A stretch of DNA of 64,000 bases from Chitinimonas taiwanensis DSM 18899 (GCF_900119825.1 NZ_FPKR01000010.1:62001-126000), one strand, 5' to 3'. Positions 44,246 to 53,614 are shown, numbered from the stretch's first letter. Translations and numbers: made by a program. The notes: a model not told the origin generated them from the sequence alone.

Positions 44246-44755
44246 ATGTACATATATGCGATGACTTTTATTTCTTCCCTTACAACAGCAATAGTTGCGC
44301 TCTGCCTGACGGGATATGCAAATGCTGCCTGCGGCTTTGTTTCCATCGACAACCGAGCAGCTATCGGTCAATCGTTGTACCGCATTACAAAAAAATTAGG
44401 GCCGTCTGGCTACAGAAGACTGCCAGATGAAGATTTTTGGACTTTCGAGAAAGACAAGTTCGATAACATTGGTGTTTCTGCTCCTGTTGCGGATTTGGTT
44501 GCATTTGGTACCTATAAGCACATTATTTTTCAATCGAATCTGCGATTCAAAACAAGCGACCTCAAGTCGGCGCACTTTGATATCGCTAGCAAGCTTGGAT
44601 CTTGTGCAAAGAAAATCAAGCCAGAATGCTGGAAGGATAGTTCGGGTCGCTTTTACGAGTTTGGCTCTGACTCTAAAGACACATATATCTTTATTAATTC
44701 CCCACGGCATGGGCCACCGAATGACCCAGACCTTCCGCCGAGAAACTGCCGATGA
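44246..44755 (+). CDS. Hypothetical secreted protein in low-GC island
   Basis: I do not recognise this 169-residue protein. It starts with a hydrophobic signal peptide (TFISSLTTAIVALCLTGYANA) and continues with a charged, Cys-containing region (ACGFVSIDNR, SCAKKIKPECWKD, PPRNCR) that could form two disulfides in the periplasm or outside the cell. The start is uncertain: ATG at 44246, or ATG at 44261 for a shorter signal. Its G+C (about 45 %) and A/T-ending codons differ sharply from the flanking genes, so recent acquisition is likely. A short related frame (44752-44859) overlaps its stop. Confidence 0.65.
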   Translation: MYIYAMTFISSLTTAIVALCLTGYANAACGFVSIDNRAAIGQSLYRITKKLGPSGYRRLPDEDFWTFEKDKFDNIGVSAPVADLVAFGTYKHIIFQSNLRFKTSDLKSAHFDIASKLGSCAKKIKPECWKDSSGRFYEFGSDSKDTYIFINSPRHGPPNDPDLPPRNCR

Positions 44756-44859
44756 TTTTCATGGCAGTGGTATCTGATAAACAAGCTCTGCTTGTTGGAG
44801 GTACGAGTTGGAATGGTTATGTCAATCTTCTTATTAAGAAAAAATTATGGGGCATCTAG
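44752..44859 (+). pseudogene. Short 35-codon frame overlapping the previous stop, likely remnant
   Basis: ATG at 44752 overlaps the preceding TGA and opens 35 codons that include the stretch VSDKQALLVGGTSWNGYVNL before a TAG at 44857-44859. A related but shorter stretch, MSDEQALRVGSTE followed by TAG, lies downstream of the second orphan gene (ATG at 45464). Two copies of the same small coding remnant in one island suggest decayed tandem genes, or a conserved small partner that has degenerated. No ribosome site of its own. Confidence 0.4.
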
Positions 44860-44977
44860 GCGTCAATTAGTCTTTGTGCGTTGATGAATGCGAGAGCGGT
44901 CTAGGTTGGAACGTTCATTGATAATGCTTGCTGTGCTTGTTTATTGAGATTTTTGTCAAAATTCTGGAGAGTTTTCA

Positions 44978-45436
44978 ATGAAAGATGGCTTTTCGGGTGT
45001 GATGGCTTGCACCCTATTTCTTGCTGTGAATACTTTTGCGTTTGCTGAGCAAGTGTCTTGCCAGCTAGCCAAACGGTACAAAGATGGTGGCTCGGTAAGT
45101 TATTCAGCGAATATTACTTTGGGGGCAGGGAAAATCACTGCGCTCTATGTAAATAGCACGATAGCTTCAGGGGCGGAGGGCGGCGGGTATCTGTGTGCCT
45201 TCAATACCTCCAAATTAAATAAGACCGCGAAGTGGTCAGTGCAAGGTGCGCTGACGACATTGATGGTGAATGACGATGGCGAGGAATCAGTAGTAAGCAT
45301 CCGTAAAGTGGGTAGTGCTTATCTGATTGATCCATCGGGAATAAATAGATACTACTGTGGTTTTGGGGCAGAGTGGCCAGACGAGATCATCGTCACGTCG
45401 GGCAGTAAAAAATGCAAGGTTTCCCCAAGTCCTTAG
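44978..45436 (+). CDS. Hypothetical secreted protein in low-GC island
   Basis: This 152-residue protein has a signal peptide (about 1-23, ending FAFAE) and a mature part of probable beta-rich fold with four Cys (VSCQLAKRY, GYLCAF, YYCGFG, KKCKVS), consistent with two disulfides. I cannot name a family. The ATG follows GGAGAG, so it should be translated. It is low in G+C like its neighbour but shares no clear similarity with it apart from the short homologous remnant each has downstream. Confidence 0.7.
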   Translation: MKDGFSGVMACTLFLAVNTFAFAEQVSCQLAKRYKDGGSVSYSANITLGAGKITALYVNSTIASGAEGGGYLCAFNTSKLNKTAKWSVQGALTTLMVNDDGEESVVSIRKVGSAYLIDPSGINRYYCGFGAEWPDEIIVTSGSKKCKVSPSP

Positions 45437-45463
45437 CGTGCTTACCACTAATAGGAACCCCGT

Positions 45464-45505
45464 CATGTCTGATGAGCAAGCGCTGCGTGTGGGCAGCACT
45501 GAATA
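45464..45505 (+). pseudogene. 13-codon remnant related to the frame at 44752
   Basis: ATG at 45464 opens MSDEQALRVGSTE before TAG. It matches VSDKQALLVGGTS in the first copy at the corresponding place after the other orphan gene. Too short to be functional; reported as an internal repeat. Confidence 0.35.
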
Positions 45506-45629
45506 GAATTGTTGTACCAATCGTCTTCCAAGCACATTCCTCGCATGTCTAGGGCCCATTCAGATTTTATGCAGTGCGTGATAAGAGGACGGCCTGGCGA
45601 GATAGGCGATCAAAAGTACTAGGAGAAAC

Positions 45630-46001
45630 ATGTCCAAGCTCGTCGCAGCGCGCCAGGTTCTGGCGGTCAAGGATTTGGCGGTTTCGGTGGCGTTTTACCG
45701 TGACGGCCTGGGGTTCAGCATCGACTTCGCGTCGGAGGACTGGTGTTTTCTGAGCCGGGATGGCGTGCAGCTGATGCTTGGGCACTGCCCCAATGCCTTG
45801 CCGGCGGCCCAGATCGGTGATCACGCCTATTTCGCTTATATCGAAGTCGAGGCGGTAGATGACCTGCATGCGGAGCTGTGCGCACGCGGCCTGGCGGCCT
45901 TGCCGCCGCCCGAGGACAAACCCTGGGGCATGCGTGAGTTCATGCTCAGCACGCCGGATGGCCATCGCATCGTATTTGGCCAGGAAACAGACGCCGCTTA
46001 G
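45630..46001 (+). CDS. VOC-family (glyoxalase/bleomycin-resistance) protein
   Basis: The 123-residue protein has the paired beta-alpha-beta-beta-beta modules of the VOC superfamily: ARQVLAVKDLAVSVAFYRDGLGFSID, then AYFAYIEVEAVDDLHAELCARG, ending in WGMREFMLSTPDGHRIVFGQ, where the last Glu/His are typical metal or ligand positions. Members range from glyoxalase I to drug-binding proteins; the specific role is unknown. AGGAG precedes the ATG. G+C returns to the normal high value here, marking the right edge of the low-GC island. Confidence 0.85.
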   Translation: MSKLVAARQVLAVKDLAVSVAFYRDGLGFSIDFASEDWCFLSRDGVQLMLGHCPNALPAAQIGDHAYFAYIEVEAVDDLHAELCARGLAALPPPEDKPWGMREFMLSTPDGHRIVFGQETDAA

Positions 46002-46009
46002 GCTAGATC

Positions 46010-46474
46010 ATGACAATTACACGCTTGAACCCCGCCGAGCCGGCTGCCCAGATATTGCTGGCTGGGCTGAGCATGCATCTGGCTGATCTGTATGGCTATC
46101 AGGTTGATCTCGCGCGCAGCACCCAGGCCATGCAGCAGCCGAATGTGCACTTCCTGGGCGTGAGGCAGGACGGCGAGCTGGTCGGCTGTGGTGCCGTCAA
46201 GCTGGTCGAGGGCGCGGAGGCCTATGGCGAGATCAAGGCGGTCTTCGTGGCCGAGGCGCAACGCGGGCGCGGGCATTCGCGCGCCATCATGCAGGCGCTC
46301 GAGGCGCATCTGCGCAGTGTGGACATTCAGCTGGCGCGCCTGGCCACCGGTACCCGTCAGCCCGAGGCGGTGGCCCTGTATGTCAGCCTTGGCTACACGC
46401 CTTGTGCGCCGTTTGGCGGCCAGCAGGCCGATGATTTGACGGTGTTCATGCAGAAGCCGCTAGGTGATGCGTGA
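46010..46474 (+). CDS. GNAT-family N-acetyltransferase
   Basis: The 154-residue protein has the GNAT core with the acetyl-CoA motif VFVAEAQRGRGHSRAIMQALE (the R/Q-x-x-G-x-G/A loop) and a C-terminal ATGTRQPEAVALYVSLGY helix-strand. Its size and features suit small-molecule or amino-acid acetyltransferases; the substrate is unknown. It begins 8 bp after the VOC stop and is probably co-transcribed with it. Confidence 0.85.
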   Translation: MTITRLNPAEPAAQILLAGLSMHLADLYGYQVDLARSTQAMQQPNVHFLGVRQDGELVGCGAVKLVEGAEAYGEIKAVFVAEAQRGRGHSRAIMQALEAHLRSVDIQLARLATGTRQPEAVALYVSLGYTPCAPFGGQQADDLTVFMQKPLGDA

Positions 46475-46489
46475 TACCGGCCGGCCGCT

Positions 46490-48613
46490 TCAGGCTGGCA
46501 GGCTCCAGCGTCCATTGCAGGCGCTGAACCAAGCGTCGAATTCGGCCTGCGGCATTGGGCGGGCGACCAGATAGCCCTGCACCGAGTCGCAGCCCAGGCT
46601 GCTCACCGTCTGCCAGGCCTCGGCGCTTTCCACCCCTTCGGCCACCACTTCCAGCTTGAGGATATGCCCAAGCTGAACGATCGCGCGCGCAATCTGGATG
46701 CCCTCGGCCTCGTGCAGGCGCAGGATAAAGGAGCGGTCGATCTTCAGCTGATTGACCGGCAGGCGCGAGAGATAGGCGAGCGAGGAATAGCCGGTGCCGA
46801 AGTCGTCGATGGACAGCTTGAAGCCCAGCTCACGCAGGCGGCGCAGCGCGGCCATCACCCGCTCGGGTTCGCCCATCACGGCGGACTCGGTGATTTCCAG
46901 GCACAGGTCCTGCGCATTGGCCCCGGTCTCATTCAGTAGGCATTCCACCAGGCTCACGAAGCCCGGGTCTTCCATATCGCTGACCGACACATTGACCGAT
47001 ACGCGCAGCTGGCGACCGGCAGCGTTCCAGCGCAGGCTTTGCTGCATGCATTCGCGCAGCATCCACAGGGTCAGGCTGCGTATCTTGCCGGTCTGCTCGG
47101 CAAAGGGGATGAACTGGTTGGGCGGCACCCAGCCGCGTTCCGGGTGCTGCCAGCGCACCAGCGCTTCCACGCTGTTGATATAGCCATCCTGCAGATTGAC
47201 CTTGGGCTGGTAGAAGGCCACCAGCTGGTGCTGCTCGATGGCGGTCTTCAGCTCGCCCAGCAACGAGAGCTGGCTCTTACGGTTTTCTTCCTGGTGCGCG
47301 TCGTAGACCATGAAGTTGGCCAGCGTGCGCTTGGCCATATACATGGCCGATTCGGCCTGGCGCAGCAGCATATGTGCGCTGGTGCCGTGTTCTGGGAAGA
47401 AGGCCGCGCCGGTGCTGCCGGCCACGTCGATGCTCTGGCCGGCAATCGCGAGCGGGTTTTCCAGCACGCTGTGCAGGCGGCGCAGCACCGGCTCCAGATT
47501 GCCGCGATTCACGCCAGGTAGCACCAGCACGAATTCATCGCCCGAGAAGCGCCCCAGATGGTCGCTTTCGCGCTGCACCTGGCGCAGACGCTGGGCAATG
47601 CTCTTCAGCGCGGCATCGCCCACGCTATAGCCGAGATAGTCATTGATGTACTTGAAGCGGTCGATGTCCACCATGATCACCGCTACGCTGTCCTCGCCCT
47701 GCTGGGCGTTGTGGATTTCCTCGCTGATCAGCTCAGCCAGGCGCACACGGTTGGGCAGCTCGGTCAGTGGGTCGATATAGGCGAGGCGGGTGATTTCCTG
47801 TTCGCGCTCGGCAATCGCACCGCTCATCAGGTTGAAGGCCCGCCCCAGGCGCGCCACTTCGTCATTGCCACGGATGGGCACGCGCGCCTTGTAATCTCCC
47901 ATCGCCACCCGTTCGGCCGCGCTGGCCAGCTGCGCGATGGGTGCGGCCAGCAGGCGGGCCAGCAGCAGCGATCCGATCAGGCCGGCCAGGAAGGTCAGCA
48001 TGCCGATGCCCAGCGCATGCAATAGCGCCTTGTCCAGTTCCACCTGCAGCTGGTCCAGGTCGATATCCGCACCGAAGATCAGCGTGCTGCCATCCTCGCG
48101 CTGCATGGGCACAAAGACCGAGCGGAACTGGCCCCAGCGGTCACGGTATTCGGCGAAGCGTGCTTCGCGTTCATTAAATGCTTCAAATAGTGCGGCGGGC
48201 GGGTCGGTGTAGGCGCTCAGATAGCGGCCATAATTGCCGGCGCGGATTTCTTCCTCGCTGGCACCGTCGGCCAGATAGCGCACGGTGTCGCCATCGCGGA
48301 TGAACACATACAGATAGCGCACGCCGACCTTGTTCGCGTAGTCATGCAGCAGGCGGCTCATGGCCAGGTAGCGCTCTTCGGGCACGCTACCGCTTTGTGG
48401 CAGCGCGCGCAGATACTCATAGCCGATGATCTTGGGCAGCGCAGCCGCCGCGGTATTCAGCCGCGCGTCTACGGTTTCGCGCACACTACGCGCCTGCATA
48501 TTCCAGGCATAGGCGGCGTAGGCGATGGTGGCGGCCAGGTTGACCAGCATGAACACCAGCAGAATCTTGGTGCGCGCGGTATGCGGCATCAGGCGGGCAA
48601 GCTGGCGTTGCAA
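46490..48613 (-). CDS. Membrane GGDEF-EAL protein with periplasmic sensor and HAMP
   Basis: The 707-residue protein has helix 1 (about 16-38), a periplasmic sensor region (about 40-192), helix 2 (about 197-220), HAMP (about 220-272), GGDEF (about 278-440; the signature reads SGDEF at 357-361) and EAL (about 455-700; EAL at 483-485, then EITESAV, DDFGTGYSSL). SGDEF occurs in active cyclases, so both activities are possible. The start used is TTG at 48613, behind GGGAG; ATG at 48589 has no site. It could set local c-di-GMP in answer to an external cue. Confidence 0.9.
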   Translation of the reverse strand: MQRQLARLMPHTARTKILLVFMLVNLAATIAYAAYAWNMQARSVRETVDARLNTAAAALPKIIGYEYLRALPQSGSVPEERYLAMSRLLHDYANKVGVRYLYVFIRDGDTVRYLADGASEEEIRAGNYGRYLSAYTDPPAALFEAFNEREARFAEYRDRWGQFRSVFVPMQREDGSTLIFGADIDLDQLQVELDKALLHALGIGMLTFLAGLIGSLLLARLLAAPIAQLASAAERVAMGDYKARVPIRGNDEVARLGRAFNLMSGAIAEREQEITRLAYIDPLTELPNRVRLAELISEEIHNAQQGEDSVAVIMVDIDRFKYINDYLGYSVGDAALKSIAQRLRQVQRESDHLGRFSGDEFVLVLPGVNRGNLEPVLRRLHSVLENPLAIAGQSIDVAGSTGAAFFPEHGTSAHMLLRQAESAMYMAKRTLANFMVYDAHQEENRKSQLSLLGELKTAIEQHQLVAFYQPKVNLQDGYINSVEALVRWQHPERGWVPPNQFIPFAEQTGKIRSLTLWMLRECMQQSLRWNAAGRQLRVSVNVSVSDMEDPGFVSLVECLLNETGANAQDLCLEITESAVMGEPERVMAALRRLRELGFKLSIDDFGTGYSSLAYLSRLPVNQLKIDRSFILRLHEAEGIQIARAIVQLGHILKLEVVAEGVESAEAWQTVSSLGCDSVQGYLVARPMPQAEFDAWFSACNGRWSLPA

Positions 48614-48742
48614 GGGTCGATTCTCCCGGTGGGCGATGGATTGGGCAGCGGTTTCAGCGCGCGGGGCAGGGTGCGGGTCGCGACGCTCGGCGGGGCAGTA
48701 TGGAGAAGCGTGCGTGTTCGATCAAGATAAGGATGTGCTGAT

Positions 48743-49330
48743 ATGACAATCATTCGACCGGCGGTGCCCGGCGACCAAGCCGCGCTGTACCGGATTTGTC
48801 TGCTTACCGCCGATGCCGGAGCGGACGCCAGCGCAGCGGGCCGCGATGCCAGCTTGTTCGGCCATTTGTATGCCGGCCCTTATCTGGCCCTGCAGCCCGA
48901 TTTCGCCTGGGTGTTGGAGGACGCCGATGGCCCCTGCGGCTATGTACTGGCCACCCCTGATTCGGCTGATTTCTATGCGCGCATGGAGCGCGACTGGTTG
49001 CCGCCCCTGCGCGCGCAGTACGCGGCGCAAGCCGGTGATCCGCGCGATGCCGCACTGCTGGCGCAGCTCAATCAGCCTTGGGCCTTGGCTCCCGCACTGC
49101 ACGACTGGCCGGCCCATCTGCATATCGACCTGCTGCCGCGTGCGCAAGGGCAGGGCCTGGGCGCCAAGCTGCTGCAGACCGCGCTGACAGCACTCACCAA
49201 TGCCGGGGTCACGGCCGTGCACCTGGGCGTGGATCCGCGCAATCAGCGCGCACTCGACTGGTATGGGCGCTTTGGTTTTCATCCCTTATTTCGCCAGCCC
49301 GGCTGTATCTGGCTTGGGCGTAGTGTTTGA
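48743..49330 (+). CDS. GNAT-family N-acetyltransferase
   Basis: The 195-residue protein carries GNAT features: the acetyl-CoA site LHIDLLPRAQGQGLGAKLLQTAL and the C-terminal VHLGVDPRNQRALDWYGRFGF. It resembles the AA-type acetyltransferases of the OGA/NAT group in the order of elements. AAGGATG precedes the ATG. The 3' end overlaps the convergent binding-protein gene by 45 bp, which is rare and worth noting. Substrate unknown. Confidence 0.85.
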   Translation: MTIIRPAVPGDQAALYRICLLTADAGADASAAGRDASLFGHLYAGPYLALQPDFAWVLEDADGPCGYVLATPDSADFYARMERDWLPPLRAQYAAQAGDPRDAALLAQLNQPWALAPALHDWPAHLHIDLLPRAQGQGLGAKLLQTALTALTNAGVTAVHLGVDPRNQRALDWYGRFGFHPLFRQPGCIWLGRSV

Positions 49331-50077
49331 TGACTTGCTGGCCTTGGCGAGGTGGGCCAGATAGCGCTCGGCATACTGTTCGAGATCAAGCCCGCTGAGC
49401 TGGCGGTTCAGAGCCTGGCGCAGCCGCTCGGCACTGGGCGACTGATTGAAGCAGACATGCAGGGGCAGGCGGCGGGTCAGATTGGCCGGGCCGACCAGCA
49501 GCTGGTCCAGCCCCAGCTTGTGCTGGTAATAGCTGAACACCCGCTTGTCGACCACCGCCGCCGCCAGCCGGCCAGCGGCCAGTTTGTTCAGGTTTTGCAC
49601 ATCGCTGCTGCTGTAGTCGGCCTGCACCTTGCCGGCATAGATCAGCGCATCGATCTGTTTGCCATTGTCGTAGCCTTCCACCACGCCGATGCGCTTGCCA
49701 TGGAATTCGCTCGCCTCGCGCCAGATGGTCAGTGCATCACTACGCTGTGCGAGCGTGAGCTGGTAAGAGCCGATCGGGTCGGACAGCTGGCCGCGCGCGG
49801 CCGCGCATTCGATGGGCGAGGCAGAAAAGAAACCCAGCGCGCCTTCCTCGCCCTGCATGGCCAGACTAGTCGCACGCTTCCATGGGTAGATCTTGACCGT
49901 GAGCTGATAGTTTTCCCGCGCCAGCGCCTCGCGCAGCAGACTGCTTAAAAAGCCTTGGCCCGCCAAACTGCCCGAATAGGGCGGCCATTCCAGGCTGTTC
50001 AGCTGCACCGGCTCGGCCTGGGCCAATAGGCTCAGCCCGAGCAAGACAGGGATGAGGGCGCTGCCGGGGCGCCGCAT
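49286..50077 (-). CDS. Periplasmic family-3 solute-binding-like protein
   Basis: The 263-residue protein has a signal peptide (about 1-21) and a family-3 binding fold (LNSLEWPPYSGSLAGQGFLSSLLREAL, RIGVVEGYDNGKQIDALI, KLAAGRLAAAVVDKRVFSYY). No transporter genes are adjacent. It starts one base past the stop of a chemoreceptor gene (TGAG-ATG), so the two are cotranscribed; it may be a sensory binding protein for that receptor rather than a transport component. Family members lacking transporters are common in betaproteobacteria. Confidence 0.82.
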   Translation of the reverse strand: MRRPGSALIPVLLGLSLLAQAEPVQLNSLEWPPYSGSLAGQGFLSSLLREALARENYQLTVKIYPWKRATSLAMQGEEGALGFFSASPIECAAARGQLSDPIGSYQLTLAQRSDALTIWREASEFHGKRIGVVEGYDNGKQIDALIYAGKVQADYSSSDVQNLNKLAAGRLAAAVVDKRVFSYYQHKLGLDQLLVGPANLTRRLPLHVCFNQSPSAERLRQALNRQLSGLDLEQYAERYLAHLAKASKSSNTTPKPDTAGLAK

Positions 50078-50078
50078 C

Positions 50079-51707
50079 TCAGTCCACCACGAAGCGGCCG
50101 ATCTGCACATTCAAGCCCTGCGACAACTCGCCGAGCCGGCGCGCGAGCAGATTGGCCGACGACACCGAGGCATGGTTCTCCTCGCTCATCTGGGCGATCT
50201 GCTCCACGTTCTGGGCAATCTGGGTGGCGGCAATGCGCTGCTCGCGTATCGCATCGGCAATCTCGGTTAATGTACGCACGGTGTTACTGGAGCCCGTACG
50301 GATTTGATCCATGGCGCCAGCCAGTTCGCGCGCACACGCCACGCCGGTGTCGATGCGACTACTGGCCTCCTGCATGCGCTGGTCGGCGCTGTCGGTATCA
50401 CGCTGCACGGTGTCGATCTTGCTGGAGATATCCATGGTGGCATTGGTGGTGCGCTCGGCCAGCTTGCGCACCTCGTCGGCTACCACGGCAAAGCCGCGTC
50501 CCTGCTCGCCGGCGCGCGCGGCCTCGATGGCGGCATTCAGGGCGAGCAGATTGGTCTGGTCGGCGATTTCCTTGATTACCTTCACGATGCCGCCGATTTC
50601 ATCCGAGCGCGCATTCAGGGCCTGGATGGCCTGGCTGGCTGCGGCCAGTGCATCGGCGATATGGGCGATCTCGTCGGCGGTGCGCCCGGCCAATTGTTGT
50701 CCGCTATCGGCCTGCCGCACCGCTTCGCTGGCATCACTGCGCACGCTGTCAGCATTGTCCGAGACCACGGCGATGCTGGTGGTCAATTGCTCGATGGCCG
50801 CGGCCACGGCTGCCGAGGCCGAGGCCTGGTGGCTGGAGGCGGTGGCCACCTGCTCGGAGATGCTGTTCATCTCGCTGGCCGAGCTGGCCACCTCGCGCGC
50901 GCCGCTGCGGGTTTCCTGCACCAGCTTGCGCAGGCCGTCCAGTACCCGGCAGAAGGCATTCACCGTGCGCCCGACCTCATTATCGCCATTGCTGGGCATG
51001 GCCACGGTCAGGTCGTTGCGGTCGGCAATTCGGCTGGCGGCACTCTGTGCCTCGTTTAGCGGGCGGCGTATCGATTGCGCCACGCCGATCGCCACTGCCA
51101 CGCCGATCAGTAAGGCGACGCCCGACTGCAGCCAGAGTGCACGCTCGGTGCTGGCCTTGGCACTGGCCAGCTCCTGGGTTACCTGGGCGGCCTTGGCCTC
51201 GGTCAGCTTGAGCAGGTCATTGAGCGAATCCTCCATGCCGCGCACAAAGGCCTTGTACTCGCCCATGGCCTTATTCGCATCGGCAGTGCTGCTCAGTCCT
51301 TGACCAAGCTGGCTACTCACCTTGTTGAAGCCTTCCGCGTACTTGTCCATCTGGCTGGATAGATTGACGATCTGCTCGCGCGTGTCGGCGCCCGCCAGGC
51401 CCTCGGCCTGCTTGAGGCTGGCCTTGGCCTTCTGCAGCGATTCCTGCCATTTGGCCTGGTATTCCTTCACCTTCTCGGCCGAATCGAGGTTGATGAAGCT
51501 GTCTTTCTCATAACGGCGCAGATTGCCGACGTGATAGCGCGTGTCGCTGGCCGCGGTGTTCAGGGCAATATCGCCTTCCACCAGTGTCTTCACGCGTGTG
51601 TACTGGCTTTCCACGCCCCAGCTACCGGTGATCGCCACCGCCAGCATCAGGGCCAGCAGCAAGGCAAAGCCGATGCCGATGCGTAAGGCAAAACTGAGGT
51701 TTTTCAT
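50079..51707 (-). CDS. Methyl-accepting chemotaxis protein
   Basis: The 542-residue protein has helix 1 (about 8-31), a periplasmic four-helix-bundle domain (about 32-188), helix 2 (about 190-212), HAMP (about 213-267) and a cytoplasmic signalling coiled coil (about 268-542) with the hairpin tip [41 protein letters not shown]. The start at 51707 has GGAG nine bases upstream; a much longer open frame to 52241 runs antisense into dusC and is rejected. It forms an operon with the solute-binding gene. No CheBR pentapeptide is seen at the C-terminus. Confidence 0.93.
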   Translation of the reverse strand: MKNLSFALRIGIGFALLLALMLAVAITGSWGVESQYTRVKTLVEGDIALNTAASDTRYHVGNLRRYEKDSFINLDSAEKVKEYQAKWQESLQKAKASLKQAEGLAGADTREQIVNLSSQMDKYAEGFNKVSSQLGQGLSSTADANKAMGEYKAFVRGMEDSLNDLLKLTEAKAAQVTQELASAKASTERALWLQSGVALLIGVAVAIGVAQSIRRPLNEAQSAASRIADRNDLTVAMPSNGDNEVGRTVNAFCRVLDGLRKLVQETRSGAREVASSASEMNSISEQVATASSHQASASAAVAAAIEQLTTSIAVVSDNADSVRSDASEAVRQADSGQQLAGRTADEIAHIADALAAASQAIQALNARSDEIGGIVKVIKEIADQTNLLALNAAIEAARAGEQGRGFAVVADEVRKLAERTTNATMDISSKIDTVQRDTDSADQRMQEASSRIDTGVACARELAGAMDQIRTGSSNTVRTLTEIADAIREQRIAATQIAQNVEQIAQMSEENHASVSSANLLARRLGELSQGLNVQIGRFVVD

Positions 51708-51923
51708 GCTTGCTTGCTCCGCTGTGACCCGAATCATCGCCCGTGGCTCGCCCGCGCCCGGGCCGGCGCGCTGGATGAGCCCTGCCTGGTCGCAGCGGGC
51801 ATGCTGCTGCCGCCGAGCCAGGCTTGTATCCGCTTTATAGACGGGAATGCGCCGGCATGCGGATTCGGAAAAGCCGGCCGTATTTGCTAGAATCCGCGCC
51901 TTTTCAAGAACTTGGATTTCATC

Positions 51924-52853
51924 TTGCGCATTGCTCTTGCACCGATGGAGGGTTTGGTCGATGCCCCCTTGCGCACCGCCCTGACCCGTATCGGCGGTGT
52001 GGACTGGTGCGTGACCGAGTTCGTGCGCGTGACCTCCACCCTGCTGCCACCACGTTACTTCAAGCGCGTGGCACCCGAATGGGCGAACAACTGGCACACC
52101 CCGGCCGGGGTGTTGCTCAAGCTGCAGCTGCTCGGCTCCGACCCAGCCTGCCTGGCCGAGAATGCCGCACGGGCAGCGGAACTTGGCGCGCCCGGCATTG
52201 ATCTGAACTTCGGCTGCCCGGCCAAGACCGTCAACCGACATCGCGGCGGAGCCGTGCTGCTACAGGAACCCGAGCTGCTGCACGCTATCGTCAGCGCGGT
52301 GCGCCGCGCGGTGCCGGCCGCGATTCCGGTGACCGCCAAGATGCGCCTCGGTTACGAGAACACCGATCTGGCGCTGGACTGCGCGCGCGCGCTGGCCGAT
52401 GGCGGTGCCGAGGAGCTGGTCGTGCATGCGCGCACCAAACTCGATGGCTACAAGCCGCCCGCGCACTGGCACTGGATTGCCCGCATCAATGAGGCGGTGG
52501 CCGTGCCGGTGGTGGCGAATGGTGAAATCTGGACGGTGGCCGACTTTCTGCAATGCAAGGCCGAATCGGGCTGCGAGGATTTCATGCTCGGCCGCGGCCT
52601 GGTGGCGCGCCCTGATCTCGCGCGGCAGATTCGCGCCGCCGTGGCGGGCGAGGAAAGCGATACGGTCGAATGGCCCGAGATGCTCGAGGTGATTGCCGAG
52701 TTCCATCAGGGCCTGATCGGCCATGGTGCGCCGACTTATGCCCCGGGTCGGCTCAAGCAGTGGCTCGGCTATCTGCGCCGCAGCTATCCGGAAGCCATCG
52801 CGCTGTTCCGCCAGATTCGCACCCAGCAAGCACTACAGGTGCTGCCCGCCTGA
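51924..52853 (+). CDS. dusC: tRNA-dihydrouridine(16) synthase
   Basis: The 309-residue flavoenzyme has the Dus signatures [43 protein letters not shown] (catalytic Cys) and [21 protein letters not shown], followed by [13 protein letters not shown]. It reduces a uridine of tRNA to dihydrouridine; the shape of the sequence is closest to DusC (U16). The start codon appears to be TTG at 51924, giving the family-typical [10 protein letters not shown]; a TTG four codons earlier (51912) is the alternative. The promoter is within the 200-bp gap upstream of the chemoreceptor start. Confidence 0.92.
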   Translation: MRIALAPMEGLVDAPLRTALTRIGGVDWCVTEFVRVTSTLLPPRYFKRVAPEWANNWHTPAGVLLKLQLLGSDPACLAENAARAAELGAPGIDLNFGCPAKTVNRHRGGAVLLQEPELLHAIVSAVRRAVPAAIPVTAKMRLGYENTDLALDCARALADGGAEELVVHARTKLDGYKPPAHWHWIARINEAVAVPVVANGEIWTVADFLQCKAESGCEDFMLGRGLVARPDLARQIRAAVAGEESDTVEWPEMLEVIAEFHQGLIGHGAPTYAPGRLKQWLGYLRRSYPEAIALFRQIRTQQALQVLPA

Positions 52854-52909
52854 ATGGCAGGCAGCTTGATCACCAACCGGTAACGCTTATACGCCCCCAC
52901 TGAAACACC

Positions 52910-53272
52910 ATGACTGCCGTTCGCGACCCTCACCCCTGCCTGGCCTGCGGTGCCTGTTGTGCCGCCTTTCGTGTGTCGTTTTACTGGGGTGAAGGCCCGG
53001 AGCGGGGTTTGCCCGAGGCCTTGACCGAACGGGTCAATGACTTCTATGCCTGCATGCGCGGCACCTGGCGTGCGGCACCGCGTTGTACGGCCTTGCAGGG
53101 CGAAGTGGGGCAGGCTACGCAATGCAGTGTGTACGCGGCGCGCCCCAGCCCCTGCCGCGAGGTACAGCCAGGCGATAGCCAGTGCACGGCCGCGCGGGCG
53201 CGCCATCAATTAGCCCCGCTTGCTTTAGCGCAAAGCGAACTGGAAAGCCGATGCACGACAATACCTGCCTGA
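52910..53272 (+). CDS. YkgJ-family cysteine-cluster protein (first of two)
   Basis: The 120-residue cytoplasmic protein has the YkgJ cluster CLACGACCAAFRVSF at the N-terminus and further Cys in YACMRG, PRCTAL, TQCSVY, SPCREV. Eight conserved Cys suggest zinc or iron-sulfur binding; family function is unknown. It overlaps the start of a second, homologous gene by 22 bp, so the two are an out-of-frame tandem pair. Confidence 0.85.
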   Translation: MTAVRDPHPCLACGACCAAFRVSFYWGEGPERGLPEALTERVNDFYACMRGTWRAAPRCTALQGEVGQATQCSVYAARPSPCREVQPGDSQCTAARARHQLAPLALAQSELESRCTTIPA

Positions 53273-53589
53273 GCTGTGGCGCCTGCTGCGCGGCCTTTCG
53301 GGTCAGCTTCGACCGCTCGGAACTCGACAGCGAAGGCGGCCGGGTGCCGGCCGGGCTGGCCGATTTCGAGAATGACTACACCTGCCGCCTGCGCGGCACC
53401 GATTACGCGCGGCCGCGCTGTGTGGCGCTGGTGGGCAAGATCGGCGAACAGGTCAGCTGTGGCATCTATGCCGAACGCCCCGGCCCCTGTCGCGAATTCG
53501 CCCCACTGGCCGAGCACGGCATCTTCCCCGCCGCCTGTAATCGCGCACGCAGCCGCCATGGCCTGCCCGCGCTGCCGGTGGCCGACTAA
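53251..53589 (+). CDS. YkgJ-family cysteine-cluster protein (second of two)
   Basis: The 112-residue protein repeats the pattern of its neighbour: CLSCGACCAAFRVSF, YTCRLRG, PRCVAL, SCGIYAERPGPCREF. GGAAAG lies upstream of its ATG. The two copies share an identical ten-residue run (CGACCAAFRV) and order of Cys but diverge elsewhere, indicating duplication followed by separate evolution. Both may act on the same metal-dependent step. Confidence 0.85.
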   Translation: MHDNTCLSCGACCAAFRVSFDRSELDSEGGRVPAGLADFENDYTCRLRGTDYARPRCVALVGKIGEQVSCGIYAERPGPCREFAPLAEHGIFPAACNRARSRHGLPALPVAD

Positions 53590-53614
53590 ACCTTTTGATT
53601 GACAGAGTACCTTG

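Noticed and set aside
51708-52241. N-terminal extension of the chemoreceptor frame
   Set aside because: It runs antisense through the dusC start, whereas the ATG at 51707 gives a normal receptor with a membrane helix at its start and GGAG upstream.
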